A DNA stretch of 64,000 bases. It comes from Candidatus Nitrotoga sp. SPKER. Its GTDB lineage: Bacteria; Pseudomonadota; Gammaproteobacteria; Burkholderiales; Gallionellaceae. The notes below the pieces were generated by a model. The model searched no databases. It was not told the origin of the DNA and worked only from the letters and a program-made list of their open reading frames with translations. Shown in pieces: positions 47,376-56,321 of the stretch (position 1 is the first letter of the stretch; each line of letters begins with the position of its first letter). The position numbers and the translations under genes were made by a program. Location of the stretch: NCBI GenBank assembly GCA_003402285.1, contig QFXG01000026.1:89681-153680 (forward strand), given 5' to 3'.

Positions 47376-48698
47376 ATGGACATTCATCGTACAATCACCC
47401 ATTGGTTACTGGCTTGTATTGCGGCTCACTTCGGGCTTTCTCTTGCCTATGGAGTAGAAGAAAATTGGAACGCCCGATTCCAAACTACCTACGTCTGGCA
47501 GAGTAAGTCGCCATTCAATGCTGCTTACAACGGACGCAACAGCCTTTCTACAGACCGGGAAAAAAGCTATTCCTTTACCGGAACCGCCTTCCTTGGCATA
47601 CGACCATGGACAGGGGGCGAACTCTATTTCAATCCGGAAGTCGTGCAAGGCGTACCGCTCTCCAATCTCACAGGACTAGGTGGATTAACCAATGGCGAAA
47701 TCGCCCGCACCTCTGGGCCTAAGCCAAAACTTTACATGGCACGGGCTTTTTTACGCCAAAGCTGGGGACTGGATGAAATACAAGATGAAATTGATTCTGG
47801 TGCCAATCAACTGGCAGGAAAAGTTCACCGGCGCCTAATCGCCCTCACCGTTGGCAAGGTTTCTGTAACGGATCTATTCGACAACAACGCTTACAGCCAC
47901 GATCCAAGGACACAGTTTATCAATTGGTCTCTCATGACCGCAGGTGCTTACGACTATGCAGCCGATGCGCGTGGTTATTCCTGGGGCGCCGCGCTGGAGT
48001 ACTATTACGACGATTGGGCTGTCCGCGCTGGCCGCTTCATCCAGCCTAAAGTGCCCAACCAGCTAGTCCTGGATCCGAATATATTCAATCACTACGGCGA
48101 TCAGATCGAAGTCGGACACGGGCACGTGCTTTTCGCTCAGCCTGGCAAGATACGCCTGCTGGCCTTTCGCAACCGCACGCTAATGTCACGCTTCCAGGAT
48201 GCATTGGATTACGCCACGCTCAACGGCGGCGTGCCGAATATCAACAATGTGCGTAACAGTGAGCAGATAAAATACGGCTTTGGTCTCAACCTTGAACAAC
48301 AGCTAATCCAAAATGTCGGTGTGTTCGGCCGCGCCAGTTGGGCAGACGGAAAAACAGAAACCTACGCCTTTACCGAAATAGACAATTCGCTCGCTGCAGG
48401 GGCAGTCGTCCAAGGTGGTACCTGGGGTCGCATGCAGGACAGCATGGGCATCGCAGTCGTGCAAAATGGACTGTCGCGTCAACGACGCGACTATTTGGCC
48501 GCCGGCGGCATCAGTTTCTTTCTTGGCGACGGCGCACTCAACTACCGACGGGAAAATATCCTGGAAACTTACTACAGCCTTGGGGCTATAAAAAACACCT
48601 GGCTTACACTGGACTACCAACACATCCGCAATCCCGCGTACAACGCGGACCGCGGGCCGGTTTCCATCGGTGCTGTTCGATTACGTGGGGTATTTTAA
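47376..48698 (+). CDS. OprB-like carbohydrate porin
   Basis: A 440-aa outer-membrane barrel. The start MDIHRTITHWLLACIAAHFG gives a signal peptide; an upstream alternative start at 47343 is less fitting. Patterns such as WNARFQTTYVWQSKSPFNAAY, GGELYFNPEVVQGVPLSN and the C-terminal GPVSIGAVRLRGVF match the OprB family, which includes sugar-selective porins. No Pho box is seen. Its substrate is unknown; it is convergent with the OprO/P gene. Confidence 0.82.
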   Translation: MDIHRTITHWLLACIAAHFGLSLAYGVEENWNARFQTTYVWQSKSPFNAAYNGRNSLSTDREKSYSFTGTAFLGIRPWTGGELYFNPEVVQGVPLSNLTGLGGLTNGEIARTSGPKPKLYMARAFLRQSWGLDEIQDEIDSGANQLAGKVHRRLIALTVGKVSVTDLFDNNAYSHDPRTQFINWSLMTAGAYDYAADARGYSWGAALEYYYDDWAVRAGRFIQPKVPNQLVLDPNIFNHYGDQIEVGHGHVLFAQPGKIRLLAFRNRTLMSRFQDALDYATLNGGVPNINNVRNSEQIKYGFGLNLEQQLIQNVGVFGRASWADGKTETYAFTEIDNSLAAGAVVQGGTWGRMQDSMGIAVVQNGLSRQRRDYLAAGGISFFLGDGALNYRRENILETYYSLGAIKNTWLTLDYQHIRNPAYNADRGPVSIGAVRLRGVF

Positions 48699-48758
48699 GA
48701 TCGAAGTTTAAGTTATTGCAGACAGATCCATTTTTTATGGTTGAACTAATATTAACCT

Positions 48759-50339
48759 TTACCAGTCGAGTTGGGCACGTACCATAAAGATGTCAGGATT
48801 TTGCCCGCTGGTGGCATTCGCTGGCTTAACCTTGGTAAAACCTGTATCAATCGTTTTATTAGTAAACACATGGGCATAATCAGCCATTAAGCGGACATGA
48901 GGATTGAGGTACCAGTTCAAAGCCACGGTTCCGCTCTGTATAAATCCACCAGCAACGTGCTCGGTATTCATATCCAGAGAATCAAAGCGAGTTGCAAGCT
49001 CCCAGGCACCCGAACCTCCATTTTTGAGATCAAAGTTACGATTCGGTTTTTGACGACCAAATGCTCCCTTCTTGGTATCATAATTGCGCGATTCGCCAGT
49101 CAAAAAATAACTCGCATAAGCATAATAGCCGTCTAAATGATCTTTCGAACTATAATTCTGTCCACTAAGTTGAGTACGTATGTATTCACCCTGAAACGAA
49201 GCTGACCCATAGATACCGGACACCTCAGCACCTACGCGAGAGAAATTTTCCAGTACCCTTCTGTTTGTTGTTACAGTGATAGGGTCAGTCAATCCTCCAG
49301 TATTTGCCCAATTACTACGATCTACGTTGCTCACCTGACTGGCAAATGACATAGCTGCAACGCCGTTGCTAGTATTATTAACAGTACGATAAGACCCTGC
49401 TACACCTAAGTGTAGTAATTCGGTCTTGCTGTTATAAATAGGCAAGAAGGTGGCGCGACCTGTAACGCCATAGCTGGGGTTGCCACTTTGCCCGTTTCGG
49501 TTTGCATTACCATTGCCATTTAAGGAAGTATTATTGGAATAGTTGCCATTGCCGATTGGTTCTGCCTGGAGCGCACCACGAACGGTATATCTATCACCAA
49601 AAGTTTGAGCACTGATACCCATAAGATAGGGATTAGCAAATTCTACGAAGGCATTGCTAGGTGCCGAACGTTCTATGAAAGTTAGAAAGCGATTGCTGGT
49701 TACTGATTCTAAACTAAATGGCTCTTTGAACTGACCAACCGTAAAAGTAATTGGCTTAAGGCCTGTATACTCAAGCCAAGCATCAGTTATGCCAGCAGCG
49801 TTAGTGCCGCTGCCGCGTACAAAATCGTATTCGAACTTGAAATCATAATCTTTGTATAACGTACCATCCATATGAATACGACCGCGGCGAAGATCCGCGC
49901 CGTCATTCAATTTTTCGCTTTGCGGGATATGGTTATGGTGTTCGTTTTGATTTAGCTGTCCGTCAAGTTGCAAACGTCCACCTATGGCGATTTTAAAATC
50001 ACCATCCGTAGTTTCAATTTCTAGCCTCTTTTCTCCAAGTTTCGTTCTCACCAAACCTGTCGAACTCTCTTTTAGGGCTTTTATTTCCTTAGCTTTTAAG
50101 GCCAAATCTTCACGAATAGCCGCAATCTCTGAATTTCCTAATTGATTCGTTTTATCCAAAGTTCTTACAGGGGCAATCTGACTTTTCTCGAAAGCACCCA
50201 TGAATTTTCGGTCAGGGCCAGGTTCTGCATATATTTGTGCAGTTTTGGTATCAACGTAAAGATCCAAGGCAATAGCGCCAGAAGATGCGCCTACCCCTAA
50301 AACGGTAGCAACGGTCAATGTGAGTGTAGCGTGTTTCAT
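48759..50339 (-). CDS. OprO/OprP-like phosphate porin, copy 1
   Basis: A 526-aa outer-membrane porin. The start MKHATLTLTVATVLG (50339) gives a signal peptide. After cleavage there is LDLYVDTKTAQIYAEPGPDR, a coiled-coil-like stretch (~75-105), then the barrel with ADLRRGRIHMDGTLYKDYDFKFEYDF and PITFTVGQFKEPFSLE. The pattern matches phosphate-selective OprO/P. It ends with the Phe/Trp-terminated strand MVRAQLDW. A Pho-box-like 18-mer is at 50390. A paralogue is at 56322. Confidence 0.88.
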   Translation of the reverse strand: MKHATLTLTVATVLGVGASSGAIALDLYVDTKTAQIYAEPGPDRKFMGAFEKSQIAPVRTLDKTNQLGNSEIAAIREDLALKAKEIKALKESSTGLVRTKLGEKRLEIETTDGDFKIAIGGRLQLDGQLNQNEHHNHIPQSEKLNDGADLRRGRIHMDGTLYKDYDFKFEYDFVRGSGTNAAGITDAWLEYTGLKPITFTVGQFKEPFSLESVTSNRFLTFIERSAPSNAFVEFANPYLMGISAQTFGDRYTVRGALQAEPIGNGNYSNNTSLNGNGNANRNGQSGNPSYGVTGRATFLPIYNSKTELLHLGVAGSYRTVNNTSNGVAAMSFASQVSNVDRSNWANTGGLTDPITVTTNRRVLENFSRVGAEVSGIYGSASFQGEYIRTQLSGQNYSSKDHLDGYYAYASYFLTGESRNYDTKKGAFGRQKPNRNFDLKNGGSGAWELATRFDSLDMNTEHVAGGFIQSGTVALNWYLNPHVRLMADYAHVFTNKTIDTGFTKVKPANATSGQNPDIFMVRAQLDW

Positions 50340-50389
50340 ATTTTTTGCCCTAGATTGGAAAAAAGTCTGAGCAATAATATGGAACGAAT

Positions 50390-50407
50390 ATGTCAATTTA
50401 ATGACAG
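50390..50407 (-). promoter_or_regulatory. Pho box before OprO/P copy 1
   Basis: On the - strand: CTGTCAT-TAAA-TTGACAT, two direct 7-mers with a 4-base spacer, against the consensus CTGTCAT-n4-CTGTCAT. The first half is perfect. It is 51 bp upstream of the start. Confidence 0.65.
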
Positions 50408-50707
50408 TCGTATTAAATTTTTAAAACAAATAATCAAATTAATGATCATGTTGTGATTTATTAAAAGCATAAATAAAAAATGGGCCAGGAACCAAAATTC
50501 CCGCTGATCTCTATTCACTTGAATTTGACAGGTGTCGCTCGTGATAGTCCTATTGCCATGTATGAACGAACGCAGTTTCAACAAGATCCGCACGGCTGAA
50601 GGGTCAACCGTGTGAGCAATTCCTCAAAACGTTCTGGCCAGTGAAGAAGTGACAAGAAGTGGCTTAGTTGACAAAGCCATTCAGGAAATACAGGTTATTT
50701 AATATTT

Positions 50708-50725
50708 CTGTCATAGCGCTTGATT
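50708..50725 (+). promoter_or_regulatory. Pho-box-like site before phoX relic
   Basis: CTGTCAT-AGCG-CTTGATT: a perfect first half and a poor second half, 108 bp upstream of the phoX-like start. Confidence 0.45.
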
Positions 50726-50832
50726 AAACTGACTTCGCAGTAGGAATACAGCTTACTGCACTCATATGTAATTTCAATGTCTTGTCTGTTTTATTTAATT
50801 CTGCCTGTTATATTTCATAAAGGAGTTTCAAG

Positions 50833-52309
50833 ATGAACTATATGCTCAAACGTTCTACGCTGGCTGTCGCTTTGACTTCGGTTTTTTTTGCTAAAATTAC
50901 GCTAGCTGATAACCATTTCAATAGTTTCGACAGCAAAGAAGACTTCGGCACTATGGCAGAGCACTTGCTGAACACTCAATCTGAAAAATTGTTTGGTTTC
51001 GAAAAGCCGCTAAAAAAATCCGCGCCAGCAACGACGGGGGCCTATCGGGCGCTGGATCAGAAAGTAACAAGTCAAGTTCTGGTGGCTGGAGGCCTTGATG
51101 TGGGATATCTAACCCGTAACGCTACTAATGCCACGGACATGATGGCGTTTTTCCCAGCAGTTAATCCTACTCATTAATTACTTGTGTTGAAGGCGACCGT
51201 GCTGTGCTCGCCACCGGCCAATACAACCCATCCATTCAGAGCATTCACCTAGGAAGCGGACATGTTGAAACGCTCCTGCGCGGCACGAGCTCTTGTGACG
51301 GTATCCGTACGACACCCTGGAACACCATTCTGGCCACTGAAGAGCGCAATGATGGTGGCGCCTATGAAATATTTGATCCGCTAAATATATCCAATCAAAC
51401 AGTGCTTGATCGTACCAGTGGAGCTGTGACTGACTCAGTCCACATTGCCAAGCGTAATGCTCTGCCGACCATGGCCTGGGAGGGCTTGGCAATTCTGCCA
51501 AGCGGAGTGGTATTCGCTGGCGATGAGCTGCGTCCGGGCACTCTTGCTGATGTTGATGGAGGGGCCATTTTCAAATTCGTGCCCAAAATACCTCGCACAG
51601 GGAACGATTAAATTAAAAATCTGGCCGACTCACCCCTTGCTGCTGGCGCTGTTTATACAATGCAGGTTTCCTGTATGAATGACAAGCAGCAGTACGGCCA
51701 AGGTTGTGAAATCGGCAATGCGGCTTGGTTGTCAGTCAATGCAGCTACTGTCCGTGCGGATGCTTATGTGAAAGCTGCTACCGGCTACTATCGTCCTGAA
51801 GATTTGCATCAGGATCTAATGTACACGGATTCTGCCAACCCGGAAGCAATCCGTTTCTGTTGGAGCAACACAGGCAACGAAAATGCGTTTAACTTTGCTG
51901 AAGTTATTTGTGGTGTGGACGCCAAACCTTTAATCGCCGATGCTACTCAGCGCACTATTGTCGTTAAGTCGTTAATAGGTTTGTTGAGGGAGATATGGAT
52001 TTTAATTCCTTTGACAACCTTGAGTTTCAACCAGAAACTGGCAATTTATATGTAGTGGAAGATCACTCCAATGGCGACATTTTTGCTTGCCTGCCTGATG
52101 GGAACGACCGTAATATCAAGACAGATGGATGTGTAAAGATGCTCTCTGTAAAAGACTCCAGTACTGAACCAACCGGCTTTATTTTCTCAGCTGATGGTAC
52201 TACGGCTTATGTTTCAATCCAGCATTCGGACGATACGAATATGCCTATGGTGGATGGATATGGTACCGACGACATCATTAAAATAACGGGATTTAAAATA
52301 AAAAAATAA
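50833..52309 (+). pseudogene. phoX: PhoX-like (DUF839) alkaline phosphatase, broken
   Basis: PhoX enzymes are exported calcium/iron-dependent phosphatases. Here the gene is split by three lesions. (a) A lost T near 51174: a restored T gives THLITCVEGDRAVLATG. (b) An in-frame TAA at 51609-51611, after which the same frame continues NLADSPLAAGAVYT. (c) A frame change near 51975-51985, after which MDFNSFDNLEFQPETGNLYV continues in another frame. Conserved parts remain: signal peptide, TTPWNTILATEERND, MAWEGLAILPSGVVFAGDE, and EPTGFIFSADGTTAYVSIQH. Three separate lesions make true decay more likely than sequencing error. A ribosome-binding site (AAAGGAG) precedes the ATG. Confidence 0.85.
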
Positions 52310-52616
52310 ATAGTTATTTAAGATGTAAGAACTAGATTTCAATAACAAATACTTTTTATTTTGGCTCTAATTAAAAGTTAATGATGCAGATATAAAGCTT
52401 GGGCGACATTATGTTTCTAAACTTGCGTGTTGATGTATTAAGCATAGCGATACAACAACGAATGTGGATGGAGGGCTTGTGGGATGCGGCCCAAATCTTC
52501 GATTTGCATGCTAAATTACATCCGCTTATTCCCCGTGATTTTTTCTAATAGAAAATTTCGGTTAACGCTAGAAGCCTGTTGGGGATTTCCTTACTTTTGT
52601 CGTCATAATTGAATAT
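52310..52616. other. Intergenic stretch between phoX relic and modA-like gene
   Basis: About 307 bp between two converging genes. I see no gene and no strong hairpin. Confidence 0.45.
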
Positions 52617-53450
52617 CTAAGGATTAGGTTTAGCTTCCGTTACAGTGCTAAATCCGTATTGACTGATGATGCTCTGAGCTTGCGGACTCATAATGAATAA
52701 AGCAAAACGGTAAACAGCATCATGACTTGCAGCGGCTGAAGTCAGTACTGACAAACCATAATCTGCCCTAATTGCAGCTTCCGCGGGTAATTCAATAACA
52801 GTAAAGGTAGGGTCTGGGGTAGTCTGACGCGAGCTGCAATACCCAATCGAAATATCAATTTTATGCTGTTCAAAAAAATAAAGCATAGCGTTTTTCCCTG
52901 CGGGTACTAGCGGGTTAATCTTGCCCCCAACTAATTGCTGCGCTTTAGCCTGCAATATGGCCTCAGCACCTGGTCTCGCCTTATCTATCTTGGCAAACAT
53001 CATCCACGCGTAATCTCCGCCCGGATCCGCTTTAGGTGTTGATGTCCCTAGCCCGACCATGGGATCAAGTAAACGATCCACAAAATTTTCCGTGGTCAGG
53101 CCAAATTCTGGTAGAGCTTTTGCGCACAATCGATTACGTGCCATCACTACAGGGGGGGTTGCCAGTCCTTTGTCCGCCAGCTTTTGTGGATGCGCCATAT
53201 TGGCAGAAGCAAATATATCCGCTGACTCACCCTGCTCTATGCGCTCCAATAACAACCCAGCCGGGCCAAAATCAGCTTGCACAGCTTCACCGGTTTTTTC
53301 CTGATAGGCCTTGATGACCGCAGTCAGGGCACCCGTAAGGCTGCCTGCTGCCAATACCTTAACAGGCGGGGCTGCCAAGGCATGTGATGAGGTTATAGCC
53401 AACCCAGAAAGCATAGCCAAGGTAAAGTAAAAGTTTTTAAGTTTTAGCAT
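52617..53450 (-). CDS. modA: ModA-like molybdate substrate-binding protein
   Basis: A 277-aa periplasmic binding protein with a signal peptide (LAITSSHALA). The mature protein has the type II pattern of the molybdate/sulfate group: VKVLAAGSLTGALTAVIKAY, FGPAGLLLERIEQGESADIF, ASANMAHPQKLADKGL, and a C-terminal YRFALFIMSPQAQ. It is 54 bp downstream of the TonB receptor gene on the same strand, under the ModE-box promoter. The permease and ATPase genes (modBC) are not adjacent. Other oxyanions such as tungstate are possible. Confidence 0.85.
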   Translation of the reverse strand: MLKLKNFYFTLAMLSGLAITSSHALAAPPVKVLAAGSLTGALTAVIKAYQEKTGEAVQADFGPAGLLLERIEQGESADIFASANMAHPQKLADKGLATPPVVMARNRLCAKALPEFGLTTENFVDRLLDPMVGLGTSTPKADPGGDYAWMMFAKIDKARPGAEAILQAKAQQLVGGKINPLVPAGKNAMLYFFEQHKIDISIGYCSSRQTTPDPTFTVIELPAEAAIRADYGLSVLTSAAASHDAVYRFALFIMSPQAQSIISQYGFSTVTEAKPNP

Positions 53451-53504
53451 AGGTAATCTACATGATGTAATTTGATGATGTACTTGCTGTCGGCTTTGTC
53501 TGAA

Positions 53505-55628
53505 TCAGAAATCTATCTGTAATGAGGCACGTAGGGTGCGCGGTGCGCCTAAAGTACCAGTACCATTGCCGGTTGCGCTAAAACCGTTTTGACCATTGGG
53601 CGTGATATTGGCCCAGTAACGTTCATTGGCGAGATTATAAAGAGTCAGGTTCCAGCTCGCGGCTTTGCCCATTATTTGGCTGTAATAGCGTGTACCCACA
53701 TCTACTGTCGTAAAGCCCGCCACCGAATAAGTGTTGATATGATTTCCTGGACGGCTGATCGCATTCGCAATATGTAGATTGACCGACAAACCGGGCAGCG
53801 GCGCAATGCGATAATCAAGCAATACACTGCTCACCACCTTGGATAAACCCAGAATTTGTTTGCCTTCAGTCGCAGCAGTAAGCGTATTTTCAAGACGTGG
53901 ATCAAGAATAGTCACACCACTGTATATCGTCAGGTCGCGAGTTAAGGTGCCGTTAACGGTTAATTCCAGGCCATTATTTACCTGGTTGCCTTGCACCCTG
54001 AATACACCATCTGCTCCAATATAAGGATAAGGTCGCTCAACGCGGAAGAGTGCCGCAGTCAAATTCATTTTCGCAATCCTGACTTTATAGCCTAATTCCC
54101 ACTGCTTGCTGCGGTATGGTGCCAATATCACTTGCGGATTATTCGGTACTGGATCTGCCTGCTGCAGGCTATCCGCATAAGACCCATACACCATCATGTT
54201 GCTTTGCGGTTTATACGAAAGGATGGCGTTAGTACTGATACCCTCCTTATCATAGCGACTGGTTTCTACACCTGCTTTATTATTGCTGCGTGCTGTAATC
54301 CAGCTTTGGCTGGCAATCAGCGTTGCTGACCATTGTTTATTGAAACTAATGGTATCGCCTATGTTGAGAGACTGTTGGCGCGTGGTCTGCGATTTATAGC
54401 GGTCGCTGAAATCTGGAAATACCGGCGCATTAAAAATAATAGGATTATCCAGGCTAGCACTTCCAAGCGTAATTGCACCGATCTTGTTAGGTGTATAGCG
54501 ATCCCAGGTAAACCCGGTGCTGGAGAATACCAAGTCATGCGTCCAATCTCCTGTTTTAGCATGACCATTTAGCGCAACCGTATTACTGAGAATACGATCC
54601 AGACTGAAAGTCGTCGTAGCGGCTGTCGTAGTGTAGTTTCCTGCATTATTCGTCAGTGTATTAGTGGGTACGGTCGAAGCACGATCACTATCTTGTTGCA
54701 GCAAGCCTGCCGATATTTGCCAGTCAGCGTTAAAACTATGCTTAAGTTTGCCGCTAAAAGTTTTCGTAATATTATTATCGCCGCCAAAAGGCTGACCGTA
54801 ACCCACCCGCTTGGGATCAGGCGCTGAGGGAAAACGCACATTGTCGTTCTGCAAGCTAAAGGTTCCCGGGAAACCCATGCTGAGATAATGATAGCGGCTA
54901 GCATTCAGCTCCAGTTTGGTGGCATTGGTGAAGTTGATATCCGCTGCTAGACTCACCAGCTTACGTTCAAGCCGACTGCGGTCAACGTAGCCCTCGCCGG
55001 TATCATTCAATAAATTAAGGCGGTAACCAAACACCTTTCCCTTATCCACATAACCGCCCAAATCCAGACTACCCAGAGCCGCGCTCTGCGTACCATAGCC
55101 CACACCAATCCGCCTGAGAGGTTCATCCGTCGGACGCTTTATTACATAATTGAAGGTACCAGCCGGATTAGAAGGTCCATAGATCGCTCCTGCCAAACCA
55201 TTTAACACTTCGATTCGCTCAAATTGCTCAATAGGATAATCAGTAGTGGCAGCAATATTCATACCGTCGATGCGCGTATTCTGTACCACGCCAGCTTGCA
55301 GGCCTCGCGTTTGCGGGCGGATATTCTCACCCTGCACGGAAGGCAAATAACGAAAAGCTTCACGCACGCTTTTAAACTGCTGGTTACGCATCAACTCCGC
55401 GGGAACCACATCAATCGCATAAGGCGTATCCAGTAACAATTTTTCACTTAATGGGCCAATCTTCACTTTGTCTGTGCGGTAATCCGAATCCATTTTTTTT
55501 CCGCTGACCTTAATTTCACCTAGCGTAGCTGAATCTTCATCCGCTAAAACCGTGACCGGTAAACCCATATTTGTAGAAAGAACGGCCAGAAAAATAATCC
55601 GGCGAAAAGAAAAAGGCTTGTTTGGCAT
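53505..55628 (-). CDS. TonB-dependent outer-membrane receptor, siderophore type
   Basis: A 707-aa receptor: signal peptide ending near VLADE, a plug domain (TPYAIDVVPAELMRNQQFKS, RGLQAGVVQNTRIDGM, FERIEVLNGLAGAIYGPSNP) and a 22-strand-type barrel ending SLQIDF. The class looks like ferric-siderophore receptors. Its position before modA and behind a ModE box suggests it imports molybdate, a molybdenum-chelate, or a chelator that also binds molybdenum. A TonB box is not clear, though GEIKVSGK after the signal may serve. Confidence 0.9.
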   Translation of the reverse strand: MPNKPFSFRRIIFLAVLSTNMGLPVTVLADEDSATLGEIKVSGKKMDSDYRTDKVKIGPLSEKLLLDTPYAIDVVPAELMRNQQFKSVREAFRYLPSVQGENIRPQTRGLQAGVVQNTRIDGMNIAATTDYPIEQFERIEVLNGLAGAIYGPSNPAGTFNYVIKRPTDEPLRRIGVGYGTQSAALGSLDLGGYVDKGKVFGYRLNLLNDTGEGYVDRSRLERKLVSLAADINFTNATKLELNASRYHYLSMGFPGTFSLQNDNVRFPSAPDPKRVGYGQPFGGDNNITKTFSGKLKHSFNADWQISAGLLQQDSDRASTVPTNTLTNNAGNYTTTAATTTFSLDRILSNTVALNGHAKTGDWTHDLVFSSTGFTWDRYTPNKIGAITLGSASLDNPIIFNAPVFPDFSDRYKSQTTRQQSLNIGDTISFNKQWSATLIASQSWITARSNNKAGVETSRYDKEGISTNAILSYKPQSNMMVYGSYADSLQQADPVPNNPQVILAPYRSKQWELGYKVRIAKMNLTAALFRVERPYPYIGADGVFRVQGNQVNNGLELTVNGTLTRDLTIYSGVTILDPRLENTLTAATEGKQILGLSKVVSSVLLDYRIAPLPGLSVNLHIANAISRPGNHINTYSVAGFTTVDVGTRYYSQIMGKAASWNLTLYNLANERYWANITPNGQNGFSATGNGTGTLGAPRTLRASLQIDF

Positions 55629-55688
55629 ATAAGCTCGCGATGAGAAATGATGGGGGATTTACTCTGATCCAGCCTACAGATCAGGTTT

Positions 55689-55712
55689 CGTTATATTATA
55701 ATGTATATAACG
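55689..55712 (-). promoter_or_regulatory. ModE box before the TonB receptor gene
   Basis: The 24-bp site has arms CGTTATA and TATAACG around ten AT-rich bases. It has the same arms, spacing and length as the ModE operator of the E. coli modABC promoter (CGTTATAT...ACATAACG). One further T/A pair extends each arm. It lies 61 bp upstream of the TonB receptor start. ModE with bound molybdate normally represses such promoters. Confidence 0.8.
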
Positions 55713-55968
55713 ATATTAACCAATCAATTCCGGTAGCGGCAAATTCAGCTTTCCAAAAACTGAACCAACGACCTTTAGCCGAAGATCGAATACTGCCGTT
55801 TTCTGTTGTAGACCGCCTTGATGTATTCAAAAACGGCAGCTTTAAATTTCGGCGTGAGTCGCGAAAAGTAATGCTATGCATCTGCTCGTTTTTGAAGCTG
55901 TTGAACTAGGGAAACGCTGATTAATATAACCATTGATGTATAAATTGAATTACGTAACTTGCAACCAA

Positions 55969-56000
55969 CAATAAAGCCCTCAAAAATGAGGGCTTTATTG
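55969..56000. terminator. Strong hairpin
   Basis: Perfect 14-bp stem CAATAAAGCCCTCA / TGAGGGCTTTATTG with a 4-base loop. The GC core flanked by A/T tracts fits a bidirectional terminator. No evident gene ends next to it. Confidence 0.6.
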
Positions 56001-56173
56001 AAAACATTACGATTAATCCAAAGCCTGTGAACTACCAGTAATAACTCAATCGAGCATCTACCCTACGTGGGGTTTGACATATTCCTCGTGCTCTTGCTGA
56101 TCGAAATGAATGTGCTGCAAAGCACGCACGTCCGGGCATGCAACCAAAAATTGAAACGTGCTCTATTACAACC

Positions 56174-56203
56174 AGAACCTTACAAATATTTTTGTAAGGT
56201 TCT
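56174..56203. terminator. Second hairpin, downstream of OprO/P copy 2
   Basis: Perfect 13-bp stem AGAACCTTACAAA / TTTGTAAGGTTCT with a 4-base loop, 119 bp past the 3' end of the OprO/P gene on the - strand. It may end that transcript. Confidence 0.5.
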
Positions 56204-56321
56204 TATTAAACCAGTGCGGGTACTCCCCCAATCATAATTCCAGGCTGCTAAATATGAGCGGTAATCACTGCGTTAAACAGGCAGCTTTAGCGAAGCGGTA
56301 AACTGCCTGTTCATTCGAGAA

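Larger units (their letters stand above)
55713..56321. other. Intergenic stretch with two hairpins
   Basis: No gene is supported; a 95-codon frame starting at 55622 crosses the ModE box and has no recognised domain. Two strong hairpins (55969-56000 and 56174-56203) lie in its right half. Confidence 0.5.
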
